DNA of 36,341 bases from Spirosoma endophyticum (GTDB lineage: Bacteria; Bacteroidota; Bacteroidia; Cytophagales; Spirosomataceae): assembly GCF_900112365.1 (NCBI RefSeq), contig NZ_FOLQ01000012.1, positions 166,828-203,168 of the forward strand, read 5' to 3'. Numbering within the stretch: position 1 is the stretch's first letter; every line of letters begins with the position of its first letter. Position numbers and translations under genes: made by a program. Below, piece after piece: positions 15,901 to 24,400 of this stretch. The notes beneath the pieces were generated by a model, which saw nothing but the letters and a program-made list of their open reading frames with translations, searched no databases and was not told where the DNA came from.

Positions 15901-17108
15901 CTCTTCCAATTTAATGGTTAGATAAAAGTAGCTATCTTTCCGACATGGGCCAAATCGCTAAACCGTTTGTGCTGTCGGCAGCCGATCTCACAACACTTGA
16001 CCAACTCGTTCGTAAAGGTAAAGACGCTGCTCATAAGTTGACCAGAGCCAGAGCCTTGCAGTTTTCCCATCAGGGCCAACACCCCCAGCAAATTAGCCAA
16101 TCGTTGGGTATCAGTCTGGCCACGGTCTTCAACTTGCGTAAACGCTACCGGGAAGCGGGCCTGCAAAGAGCCATTGGGGAGAAAGCTCGACCCGGCCAAC
16201 CCCGCAAAGTGACCCCCCAAGTGGAGGCCCATATCACTCAAATCGCCTGTAGTGAGGCTCCTGATGGGCGTACTCGCTGGACAGCGAACCTGATTAATGA
16301 ACGGTTAGTCAAACTCGACATCCACATTGATGACGAATCGGTACGCTTAACCCTAAAAAAAGTAAACTCAAGCCCTGGCTTAAAAAGCAATGGTGCATCG
16401 GGCAAGTAGACGGCGAATATCTAGCCAAAATGGAGAACGTTTTGGCCGTTTATACCCAAGCAACCCCACCGGGCCGGGCGCGATTATGCTTTGATGAACG
16501 ACCGTGTCAATTGTTGGATGAAATGATAGCAGCCCTACCCATTCAACCAGGCAAAGCTGCCAAAGAGGACAACGAATATGTCAGAAAAGGAACGTGTGTG
16601 GTATTATTAGCTTATGATGGCTCCGGCCACCCGGCTGGACACCGGGCAACGCTATACTCAAGTGCGCAAACAACGCACAAAGGCCGATTATGCGGAGTTC
16701 ATGCACGAACTGGTGACAACTTACTATACTGATGTTGAGCATATTGACTTGGTGCAGGACAATTTAAATACCCATAAATACGGCTCCTTTTACGAGCATT
16801 TGCCGCTGGCCCAAGCCCGGTTGTTGATTCATAAATTGGCGTTTCATTATACCCCAAAGCTTGGCTCTTGGCTGAACGCAGCGGAGATCGAATTCTCGGC
16901 GCTGGCCCGCCAATGCTTGGATCGGCGCATTGGTAGTCTGGAAGAATTGGAACGTCAGGTTAGTCTTTGGGTCAGTGAGCCAACCAGCGTGCTGTGAAGG
17001 TGCATTGGAGTTTTACCGCGGTTACGGCTGAAACCAAACTCAAGCGGTGGTATGAGCAGGTGAATCCGGCTTATAATCCAAATTGATGTAAGGATTAAAT
17101 TGGAAGAG
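15901..17108 (+). mobile_element. IS630-family insertion sequence with TA target duplication
   Basis: The ends are inverted repeats: CTCTTCCAATTTAAT at 15901-15915 and its reverse complement at 17094-17108. Outer TTA and AT bases also match after two differing positions. TA dinucleotides flank at 15899-15900 and 17109-17110, the target duplication typical of IS630/Tc1-mariner. The 1208-bp length fits. The element is complete in its ends, but its transposase frame is broken. Confidence 0.85.
15945..17086 (+). pseudogene. IS630 transposase, three frame changes
   Basis: The transposase is spread over four frames. Codons from 15945 give an N-terminal helix-turn-helix (QQISQSLGISLATVFNLRKR) and linker. 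At the run of seven A at 16355-16361 the frame shifts by -1 to KLKPWLKKQWCIG, which continues through CFDERPCQLLDE (first catalytic Asp). Near 16610 a second shift leads to TGQRYTQVRKQRTKADYAEF, DLVQDNLNTH (second Asp) and WLNAAEIEFS (Glu). Near 16978 a third shift leads to QRAVKVHWSFTAVTAETKL and the stop at 17084-17086. All three DDE residues survive. The A7 run could be a programmed -1 slip site, as in some IS630 members, but the other two breaks look like damage, so it is probably dead. Confidence 0.8.
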
Positions 17109-17327
17109 TACTAGTATAATCTCCATTCGCTAACATAAGTCAAACCTAGGAGCGCAGTCATGAACCGTTAAACGGTACCCATTTTTTGGACATGATAAAG
17201 CCGCTTGTTGAGGGGCCCCCGACTACATATCTACCCTTCCGGAAAAAGGTCCGAATAAAAGAAGGACAAGACCGTAAAACGAATAAACTACCGCTTGTCT
17301 TTCCAAGCCCAAGAACAACTAAATCGA

Positions 17328-18179
17328 TTATGGCCGGACAAGGAATGGACTGGTCACCTGCTGATTTTTTGCCCTCACTTGTACATAATAACGGCCCGCT
17401 GGAACGCATACGGAAACGGGCATGCGCACCTGTTGACTGGCGTCTAGTACGGCATTTTGTTGCTGGTAGAGCAGGCGCCCCTGGGCATCATAAACTACCA
17501 CTGACAACTCATCACTCGCGCTCACCCCGGACAGCCGAAAGGTAAGCTGGTGTGCTTCGCTTGGATTGGGGAACACCACTACTGATAGCGCTGAACGGAT
17601 TCCCTGGATGGCAATAATCTGACTGTAGCTATAAGTGCCATCATAATCAATTTGCTTTAGGCGGTAATACGTATACGTATACCCGGCGCTTGTAGAGGAA
17701 TCAATAAAGCGGTAGGCTACGTTTTGATCAGTGGTGCCTTTCCCTTGTACTAAGCCTATCACTTCAAAACCCACTGCCGGATTTGAGCTACGCTCAATCG
17801 AAAAGCGGTCATTATTAATCTCGGCACTGGTGATCCAATTCAACTGGATATGGCCCACATCCAGCCGTTGTCCACTAAAGTCGATCAGCTTAACCGGCAT
17901 TGGACTCAGCGGTACCGGGCACTTAACAACCAGCGAGGTATTGCAGGAAGCTCGTAACCGGCTATCTAGACTCAACTCGATCGAGTAATAACCGGCTTGA
18001 GTCATAGCGACTAATTTATTCGCCTGTTGGCTGGAACGGGCCGCCGAACTATCGGCTGGCCCTGGAAAAGCTTGGCAGAAGTCGGCGAAAAAACTTCCTA
18101 TGGGTTCGGCCCTGGCCGGTTTAATTGCACCAGCTAGCGCTACAACGCTTAACAGCCATAAAGTAAAAAACGGTCTCAT
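17328..18179 (-). CDS. secreted protein with T9SS type A sorting domain
   Basis: A 283-residue protein starting MRPFFTLWLLSVVALAGAIK, a Sec signal peptide. I prefer the ATG at 18179 over one 14 codons upstream, because the signal then begins at once. After a 60-residue N-terminal part comes a fibronectin-like beta domain (VKLIDFSGQRLDVGHIQLNW, then NNDRFSIERSSN, then TYYRLKQIDYDGTYSYS). The C-terminal 75 residues are a type A sorting domain (VVFPNPSEAHQLTFRL, VVVYDAQGRLLYQQ, AGRYYVQV), which directs export by the Por system and cell-surface attachment. The gene for the exported Hcp-fold protein ends 28 bp upstream, so the two form a likely operon. The N-terminal 60 residues are not recognised. 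Confidence 0.85.
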   Translation of the reverse strand: MRPFFTLWLLSVVALAGAIKPARAEPIGSFFADFCQAFPGPADSSAARSSQQANKLVAMTQAGYYSIELSLDSRLRASCNTSLVVKCPVPLSPMPVKLIDFSGQRLDVGHIQLNWITSAEINNDRFSIERSSNPAVGFEVIGLVQGKGTTDQNVAYRFIDSSTSAGYTYTYYRLKQIDYDGTYSYSQIIAIQGIRSALSVVVFPNPSEAHQLTFRLSGVSASDELSVVVYDAQGRLLYQQQNAVLDASQQVRMPVSVCVPAGRYYVQVRAKNQQVTSPFLVRP

Positions 18180-18207
18180 ACCGAATGGGGTTTGACGTAG
18201 AGGTACC

Positions 18208-18780
18208 TTAAAAGGGAGCACCTGTCTGTAAGTCGTACGTGAATGGATTGGGGTCTGCTGTTATTCGTCCCCCAGTGTCAAACGAGTAAGTCGTTATTTT
18301 GATTCGTTGGTAGGTAAGTTCAAAACTCTCCGCCGTATCTGAACAGCCGTTGGGGCAGTCGGGAACTAGACTAACCGAATGGTGGGTTACAGAAACGTTC
18401 GTTAACTCAATTTTGTAAAATGTACTAATCGGCCTTTGAGTTACCGATTTGACGTAATCGATTTCAATGTTATCCAAACGAGACTTAGTAGCGCTTGAAG
18501 GGGCCAAGGTCTGCATAAGTCTCGTCGATGAGACGTCAACCGCTTTAGTGATAGTTATGGGACCTAAGGTGGCTCTTGACTCAGTGCTTGGTCTTGTCAT
18601 ACTAAACTGGGCGCTCGCCAGGTTAATAAAGCCCACATAATTTCGGGTGGTAACGTCACCACTTATATTGCCGTCACTATCCGTGATCTTCATATAAATT
18701 GCCTGGGATTCTACCTGAGCAAAGGCCGGGCTGGCCAGCAGACAGACCAGTAAAGCGGTACAGAAATAGATTGATTTCAT
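18208..18780 (-). CDS. exported Hcp-family protein (T6SS tube-protein fold)
   Basis: A 190-residue protein. MKSIYFCTALLVCLLASPAFA is a Sec signal peptide, so the ATG at 18780 is chosen. The mature part follows the Hcp pattern: IYMKITDSDGNISGD at the start, LGPITITKAVDVSSTRLMQT (the conserved strand-helix with KxxDxxS), YKIELTNVSVTHHSVS, and ESFELTYQRIKITTYSF near the end. Hcp forms the hexameric-ring tube of type VI secretion and is normally cytosolic and without a signal peptide. Exported Hcp-like proteins are known in many genomes, but their job is unclear. No other T6SS gene is present. The T9SS-sorted gene follows 28 bp downstream. Confidence 0.7.
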   Translation of the reverse strand: MKSIYFCTALLVCLLASPAFAQVESQAIYMKITDSDGNISGDVTTRNYVGFINLASAQFSMTRPSTESRATLGPITITKAVDVSSTRLMQTLAPSSATKSRLDNIEIDYVKSVTQRPISTFYKIELTNVSVTHHSVSLVPDCPNGCSDTAESFELTYQRIKITTYSFDTGGRITADPNPFTYDLQTGAPF

Positions 18781-18884
18781 AGACGGTTGATTGAGGTAAA
18801 AATAGAGTTGGTTAAACACGGTTTGACAAGTACGAATTATGAGTAATTGGCTTATTCTAAATACAACGGCTACCCGGGTCGCGC

Positions 18885-19231
18885 CCTTAGCTCGCCACTC
18901 GTTTGCTAGTACCGATACCGAATAGCCGATAAACGCTCACCTCTGGATATGAATTAAAGTAAATTGTGCGATCCATTCTGGTAGTGGGCTTATAAACGCC
19001 TTTGTCTACCTAGACTTGATTCGCACCCGTTTTGAGTGCGTTATCGATAGCTGCCTGTAGTTGGGTTTTATCAAAAGCTTGTGCCCAGCAGGTTCTGTAT
19101 CTCGTCATTCGACTATCGTCAGGTCTTACATAAATAATAGTTTGGGCCAGTAACTGTTTGGCTAAACTGCTTAACAGAAAGCCAAGGAAACATCTGGAGA
19201 AATGTCTTGCGACAGGGGGGAAAATAATCAT
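18885..19231 (-). pseudogene. truncated beta-helix surface protein (nonsense codon at Trp)
   Basis: The start at 19231 has a signal-like segment (CFLGFLLSSLAKQLLAQ), then IIYVRPDDS and LQAAIDNALKTGANQV. A TAG follows where the family has Trp (QVWV). Reading on in the same frame gives VDKGVYKPTTRMDRTIYFN and YPEVSVY, the usual continuation of parallel beta-helix 'choice-of-anchor Q'-like proteins. The frame then dies at 18885. TGG-to-TAG is the simplest explanation. The promoter in front of it is intact and matches that of the giant protein gene at 25665, so this was very likely a target of the same regulator. Confidence 0.65.
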
Positions 19232-19256
19232 GGAAAAGTGTATCGTTAGTCCTACA

Positions 19257-19327
19257 CAAAGCTCACTCCCATGCTCCTTTCGGGGCTACCATTCTGGATT
19301 CAAATGCAGACAATCTGGATTCAAATA
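19257..19327 (-). promoter_or_regulatory. direct-repeat operator and -7 box in front of the beta-helix pseudogene
   Basis: On the minus strand, ATTTGAATCCAGA occurs twice with a start-to-start spacing of 21 bp, followed by ATGGTAGCC, exactly 17 bp, and GTGAGCTTTG (19257-19266). GAGCTTTG is a one-mismatch TAnnTTTG -7 box, 26 bp from the ATG at 19231. All spacings equal those of the promoter at 25574-25640. Confidence 0.75.
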
Positions 19328-19360
19328 CGTCTAAAATAAGGGTAGTAAAGGGATTGTAGG

Positions 19361-19435
19361 CTTTGGGCGACCTAGTTCAGGGCACTTACACCGTAAAGAT
19401 CGTTGACGTGTTTGGCAAAGTATATTGGCTTATCC
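19361..19435 (+). pseudogene. possible T9SS sorting-domain remnant
   Basis: A short plus-strand frame reads ALGDLVQGTYTVKIVDVFGK, which resembles the end of a type A sorting domain (GtYxvkv...Gk). A stop precedes it directly and no gene body is attached. Weak evidence based on 20 residues. Confidence 0.25.
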
Positions 19436-19500
19436 AACGGGTTCTATCCGTCATGAACCACTTATACGGATGGCACTTTTCAGCGAGATCGGAACTGAAT

Positions 19501-19750
19501 TTATGACGCTTTTTGTAACATATCCCGTTCGTAATCCGCCGTTCGGAGTAGCTCCCGTACCGAGTCCAGTTCATCTCCATCCCCATTAGGGATTTGTTCT
19601 GCAACGGATGAGGTTTCTTTTTTCCCATTTGTAAAGCGTCGTCGGGCAGACGCCCATCAGCCTGGATACCTTCTGGATACTCAGGCCAGCGCTGAGTTTT
19701 TTGCGGGCTCTGGCTCTAAATTCTTCATCATATTTTTCCCTACCCCTTGT
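19501..19750 (-). pseudogene. IS3-like transposase OrfA remnant
   Basis: Minus-strand frames give REKYDEEFRARARKKL, then SIQKVSRLMGVCPTTLYKWE (a helix-turn-helix). After a one-base frameshift at a run of six A, they give RELLRTADYERDMLQKAS and a stop. This order (HTH, then a leucine-zipper-like region ending ERDxLxKA) is the OrfA layout of IS3-type elements. No OrfB or inverted ends were found nearby, so only a fragment remains. Confidence 0.6.
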
Positions 19751-19759
19751 CGGTTGGAT

Positions 19760-20095
19760 TTACAGGGTTGGCCCACCTATTAGTTGATCGGTAGGAGGTC
19801 CTGCATCAAACCGAGTTGGGAGAGTCACCGGTAAGCTAATTATGTCACGATTCCTAGAGCTATTACTTAGTGATGGACTTCCCTCGGCCTCACCGGAATT
19901 CTCTTCCTGGGTAGACCTTAAAACGGAGGCTGACTGAGTCGGTTTCTGTTGCGCTCTGTATTGCCAGACACAGATTGTCTGAGTGGACACGCCAAGTGAT
20001 TAAGCCACCTGATGCACCGGTTGCCCGTGCTTTAGCAAGTCAAGGGCTTGTTATTTCAAAGCAGCCGGGTAAGGCTGGCGTTTACTGAACCGGCG
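19760..20095 (-). pseudogene. second transposase/HTH remnant
   Basis: The minus-strand frame reads RRFSKRQPYPAALK, stop, QALDLLKHGQPVHQVA, stop, SLGVSTQTICVWQYRAQQ. It then runs through a low-complexity Ser/Glu tail to about 19763. Both stops are TAA at places where Gln is plausible. The pattern is an N-terminal transposase helix-turn-helix. It lies directly upstream of the other OrfA remnant, but the two sequences differ, so they come from different elements. Confidence 0.5.
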
Positions 20096-20241
20096 CGGGG
20101 CCGTGATAGGCGATCGTTCTGGGCTTGACAACATTGTCTGTACTAGAAATTAACTAGGGGTTAGCAACTGGCCAACTGGTTCCAGCCGGCCAACCTGTTC
20201 ACTACTTGGATCTGTGGCCACTAACTAGGTATCAGCCTGAC

Positions 20242-20336
20242 TAAGACGGCCTGATGGAACTAGGTCATAACCAGCCGGGTAACAAGTCTGGCTTACTACC
20301 CGGTTAGTTATGACCTAGTTCCATCAGGCCGTCTTA
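20242..20336. terminator. 30-bp perfect inverted repeat with inner stem
   Basis: Arms 20242-20271 and 20307-20336 are exact reverse complements. Inside, CCGGGTA (20275-20281) and TACCCGG pair as a second stem. It lies downstream of the SNF2 helicase remnant, which is read on the minus strand, and may be its old terminator. The size resembles the hairpin at 9931-10010, but the sequence is different. Confidence 0.5.
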
Positions 20337-20519
20337 CCCAACCCGTCAGGGTTAGAGCCCAGTTTTAGGGTCATCGCCCGCACGCTGCCTAAGGGTTTTA
20401 GCTGCGGTCGATGGTTGGTTCTCCTGCTCACCTTCAGGAGTTTATTTGATTGGTTAATGGGCATGAGCCTATCTGTTTTTGAGCGGTCTACCTGGGTTAA
20501 TTAGTTGGTCTGAGGAATC

Positions 20520-20775
20520 AAGTGCAAGTGCGTGTATCCTCTTGAGGCAACAAATTCAGTAAGTGAGTCCGCTTGGGATAACTATTTCAGGACCGACGTA
20601 CCATTTTTGATCAGGGTATCGGCCAGCTCTCGTTTAAATTCCTAAAGTTCCAGGATCTTTTCCTAAATCGTATCAGGACAGATCAGCCGAACGGTCATTA
20701 CGTTCTTTTTTTTGCCAATGCGTAACTTCGGTCAATCACCTGATTTTTCCACCGCCGGATTCCACCAGAACTATG
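20520..20775 (-). pseudogene. C-terminal remnant of an SNF2-family helicase
   Basis: Minus-strand frames read FWWNPAVE, then (after a frameshift) RIGKKKNVMTVRLICPDTI, stop, EKILEL, stop, EFKRELADTLIKNGTSVLK, stop, LSQADSLTEF. This is the end of the SNF2 helicase domain: the WWNPAVE motif, the DRxxRIGQ block and the ExKR-xLA tail. All three stops are TAG. Only about 85 codons remain and the upstream motor domain is gone. Confidence 0.7.
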
Positions 20776-21106
20776 TATATGTAAAATAACCAAACAAAGA
20801 GCCGAGTCGCCGGGCGGGTAAATTGCCGGTGTAAATCATTAGTCGATTTTATTAGCTAATCAAATATTTTGTCCTGATTTTGTTCGGACACTTCAATTGG
20901 TCCTGCTATCTTTTACTGGACACTACGCGAAGAAACATCTGTCTAAAAAAATGTAGCAAGGCCGTTTCGCCAATCACCTTTTCTAAAAAAAAGCCATAAG
21001 TCTTAATACGGTTGACTAAGCACCTTTAATTAATGCAAAGTTCCCTCAAGTGAGGACAGATTACCCCAGTGCTGGATGTGAACCCAACCGATGGCGTTAT
21101 GTCCGC
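20776..21106. other. intergenic stretch without a recognisable gene
   Basis: Lies between the SNF2 and cold-shock remnants. AT-rich and without an open frame, hairpin or copy of the dispersed element that I can support. Probably further decayed sequence. Confidence 0.5.
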
Positions 21107-21275
21107 TTACCGTTCACTTCATGCACGCCTTTCTACCCCAGCTCGACATTAAAGTTACCTTGTCGTTCTTCCGGAGTTTTCACTCTTTTCTAAACTGTGC
21201 AAAAACACATCCTGGCGGCTATCATCGGGTTTGATAAAGCCGATGCCTTTAGATGAGCGCTTACCGCTTTACCAA
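21107..21275 (-). pseudogene. cold-shock-domain protein remnant
   Basis: The minus strand reads KGIGFIKPDDSRQDVFLH, which contains RNP1 (KGxGFI) and RNP2 (DVFxH) of the cold-shock domain. After a frameshift it reads FNVELG, stop, KGVHEVNGKR, matching the last strands of the domain. The start region is lost and at least one frameshift and two stops are present. Native proteins of this type bind single-stranded RNA. Confidence 0.55.
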
Positions 21276-21400
21276 TAACGTCATTTTAAGCCGATCTACG
21301 AGCGAATTCCGATCAGGCCCAACCCTGGCATTTTTGGTTGACGGCTAACTCGTCACCCGGCCTACTCCTTAGGCGAGTCGAACAAGCGCATAAGTTACGT

Positions 21401-21408
21401 TATATTTG
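21401..21408 (+). promoter_or_regulatory. -7 box of the hybrid regulator gene (TATATTTG)
   Basis: A perfect TAnnTTTG match 61 bp before the ATG at 21469. It argues against the in-frame TTG at 21406, which lies inside the box. No clear -33 element is seen. Confidence 0.55.
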
Positions 21409-21468
21409 GTCACGGGCGGTAGGAGCAACTTGCTGCCTTTACGCTGTATAGACCTATTCGTTTACCCA

Positions 21469-24400
21469 ATGCACCATGTCGTTTCCTGGTTACGTAGGTG
21501 GTTAAGCTGGTGGATGACGGGGCTAGCCATTGGCCTAGTCAACCCCCTGTCCGCCCAGAACGTTCCGCTTTCGCCCCCGGAGCTGATCACCGACCGGCAG
21601 GGGCTGCCCCAGAGTTTTATTCCCGCCATCGTCCAGGACCGGCAGGGGTTTATCTGGATGGCCACCCGCGATGGGCTGTGCCGCTACGATGGCCAACAAT
21701 TCAAGGTTTTTCAACCCCAGGCTAGTGGTCGGCCTTCCCTTTCCTTCGCCGGCATCCGCCAGTTGACGATCGATGGCCAGGGGCGGCTGTGGATTTTATC
21801 AGAGCAGGGTGATCTGGATCAGTTTGACCCCCGTACCGAAGTATTTAGCAACGTCTCCCGGCTGGCTGTCTACCGGCGGTTGCTCCAGGGCAACCTGATT
21901 ACTGCCCTATTAATCGACCGCCAGGATCGCCTGTGGATCAGCTTACATCGTAAAGGCACCTGGGTCCCACGGGGCTTGGTTTGCCTGGATACCCGACGTG
22001 GGCGCTCCCGGTGGTGGCATTTTCCAACCACGTCGGCCCTAAGCCGGGAGCGAATCCAGACCATCGGCCAGGATAAAACCGGTACCATCTGGCTACAGTC
22101 GTCCCAGAACCTGTATCGCCTGGATGAACGGCGGGGGGCCGTTCATCCGGATACGGAATTGACGCAGGCCCTGAGCGCTCACCGGGAGAGGACGATTAAC
22201 TCGCTCTATGCGGCCCCAACCGGCGAACTGCTCCTGGGTGCCCAACAGGGCTTGTTCGCCTTCAGTCCCGCCCGGCAAACGCTGCGCTACTACCCATTGC
22301 GGCTCGATCGGGCCGAAACGTGGGCGCATCGCTTTGCCAGCGACAGTCGGGGCACCGTCTATTTCTCCGCTGGCCAACACCTGTATCGCTACCACCAGGG
22401 TCAACCCCCTCAACCTCTCGATCAGTACCCCACCGACCCGGGGCGGTGCCTGAGTCTGCTGGTCGACCGATCGGAGGTGCTCTGGTTTGGCACCGATGGC
22501 CTGGGCATCCGCAAATATGACCTCCGGGCTAACCCCTTTGCGCGCACCCCCTACCGGCATAACTTTCTGACTGATCTGCTGAGCGGGTGGCTAACCCGGG
22601 CTCAGGCCGGGCAAGTAACCGGGCCGGTCATCAATCCGTACCTGTTCCGCTATACACTGGACCAAAACGGTCGCCTATGGGTGAATGGGGGAAGGCCCAC
22701 CTTTTATCAGCTGGATCCGACCCTGCACCGGGCCAGACGGATCAGCCTGCCAGGGCCTGCGTATAACTGGGAATTTCCCCTGGCCACCGACCCCGCCGGT
22801 GGGGTCTGGACGCTGGTCAGGGGAAAACAGCTCTGGTTGTATGAGGACAGCCGCCAGCAGTGGACGCCCACCCCGTACCGGCTGGAGGGGGGCCGCACCG
22901 GCCGGGTGCTGCAACTGGTGGCCGATGAACAGGCCTTCTGGCTGGCAACGGAAGGGAGTGGGCTGTTTCGGCTGGATCGCCGAAATGGCCAGCTACGACA
23001 GTACGCCCACCGGCCAACCGACTCCACCTCCCTGAGCAGTAATGCCCTATTGTGTCTGTCAGGCGATCCGGGGGACACCAACCGGCTCTGGATCGGAACG
23101 TTTGGCAGCGGCCTGTGCGTCTTTGACAAGCGGACGGGGCGCAGCCAGCGGCTGACGATCGAAAATGGCCTTCCCAACAACGTCATCTACTCGGCCCTGC
23201 CCGACAGTCGGGGCTATCTGTGGCTGGGCACCAACAAAGGCCTTTGCCGGCTCCATCGTCAAACCTTTCAGACCCGTACCTACACCCGTCAGGATGGCCT
23301 GCTGGCCGATGAGTTTAACCGGTTTCATTACCTGCAATGGAAGGGCCGTGGAACCGCCGGTGAGCAGCTAATCATGGCGGGCCTGGAGGGCTTCACTGCC
23401 TTTTACCCCCACCAGTTAGTGGATGACCACTTTGAGCCCCCCGTTGAGTTGACCCGTCTGTACATCAATAATTCGCCCGTTGACACCCGGGCCGACTCGC
23501 CCCTGCACGGGCGGCCCATTCAGGCGGTCCAGCACCTGGACTTACCCTACGACCAGAACTTTGTGACCATCGGTTTTGCGGCCATGCAGTTTAACCGGCC
23601 CCAGGCCAATCGCTACCGCTACCGGCTGGCGGGGCTGGAGAGCCGGTGGGTCCAGACCCCCCAACCGCAGGCAGTTTATACCGATCTGCGACCCGGCCGC
23701 TACACCCTGCTGGTCAATGCGGCCAATACGTCGGGGCAGTGGAGCCGCTTCGTGCGCCGACTGACCATTACTATCCATCCCCCGCTGTGGGCTACAGGGT
23801 GGGCCTACCTGCTCTACGCGCTAACGGCGGGTCTGCTCATCGGTTACGCCATTCTGGCCTATGTGAAGCGACTTCGGCTGGCGCAACGGGCGGCCTGGCA
23901 GCAGCAGGAAGCCCAGCAGCTTCGGCTAATCGACGAGATAAAATCGCGCTTTTTTGCTAACCTCACCCACGAGTTCAGAACGCCCCTGACGCTCATTTTA
24001 ACGCCCGCCCAGCAGCTTAGTTCCACTTTGGAAGACCCGGTGCAGCTCCACTGGATGGGGACGATTGAGCGCAACGCGCAGCAGTTGCTGCGGTTAATTA
24101 ACCAGTTGATGGATCTGTCCAAGCTGGATGCCAAGGCCATGCCCCTCCACGAAGGAGCCGGTGAGCTGAGCGAATTCGTTGGCCAGTGCGTGGAGGGGTT
24201 TGTCGGCCAGGCGGAGGCCAAGGGGCTTCGGCTGCGCTACGAAAGCGACGTAACGGGCCTGTACTGGTTCGACGCGGATAAGCTGGAGCAGATACTGACC
24301 AATCTGGTGAGCAATGCCCTCAAATTTACGCCCGGCGTGGATTCGCCTGGCGTGGATTCGCCCCTTGATGCCCCGCATGGAGACGCCCCGCCCCAGGAAG

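Noticed and set aside
17186..17545. 119-residue plus-strand open frame
   Set aside because: It is largely the shadow of the T9SS-sorted protein gene on the other strand.
18208..18780. Evidence for a type VI secretion locus
   Set aside because: Only an Hcp-like protein is present, and it has a Sec signal peptide; no sheath, baseplate or ClpV gene is in the window.
22093..22560. 155-residue minus-strand open frame within the hybrid regulator
   Set aside because: Shadow frame in G+C-rich coding sequence; the plus-strand protein is clearly real here.
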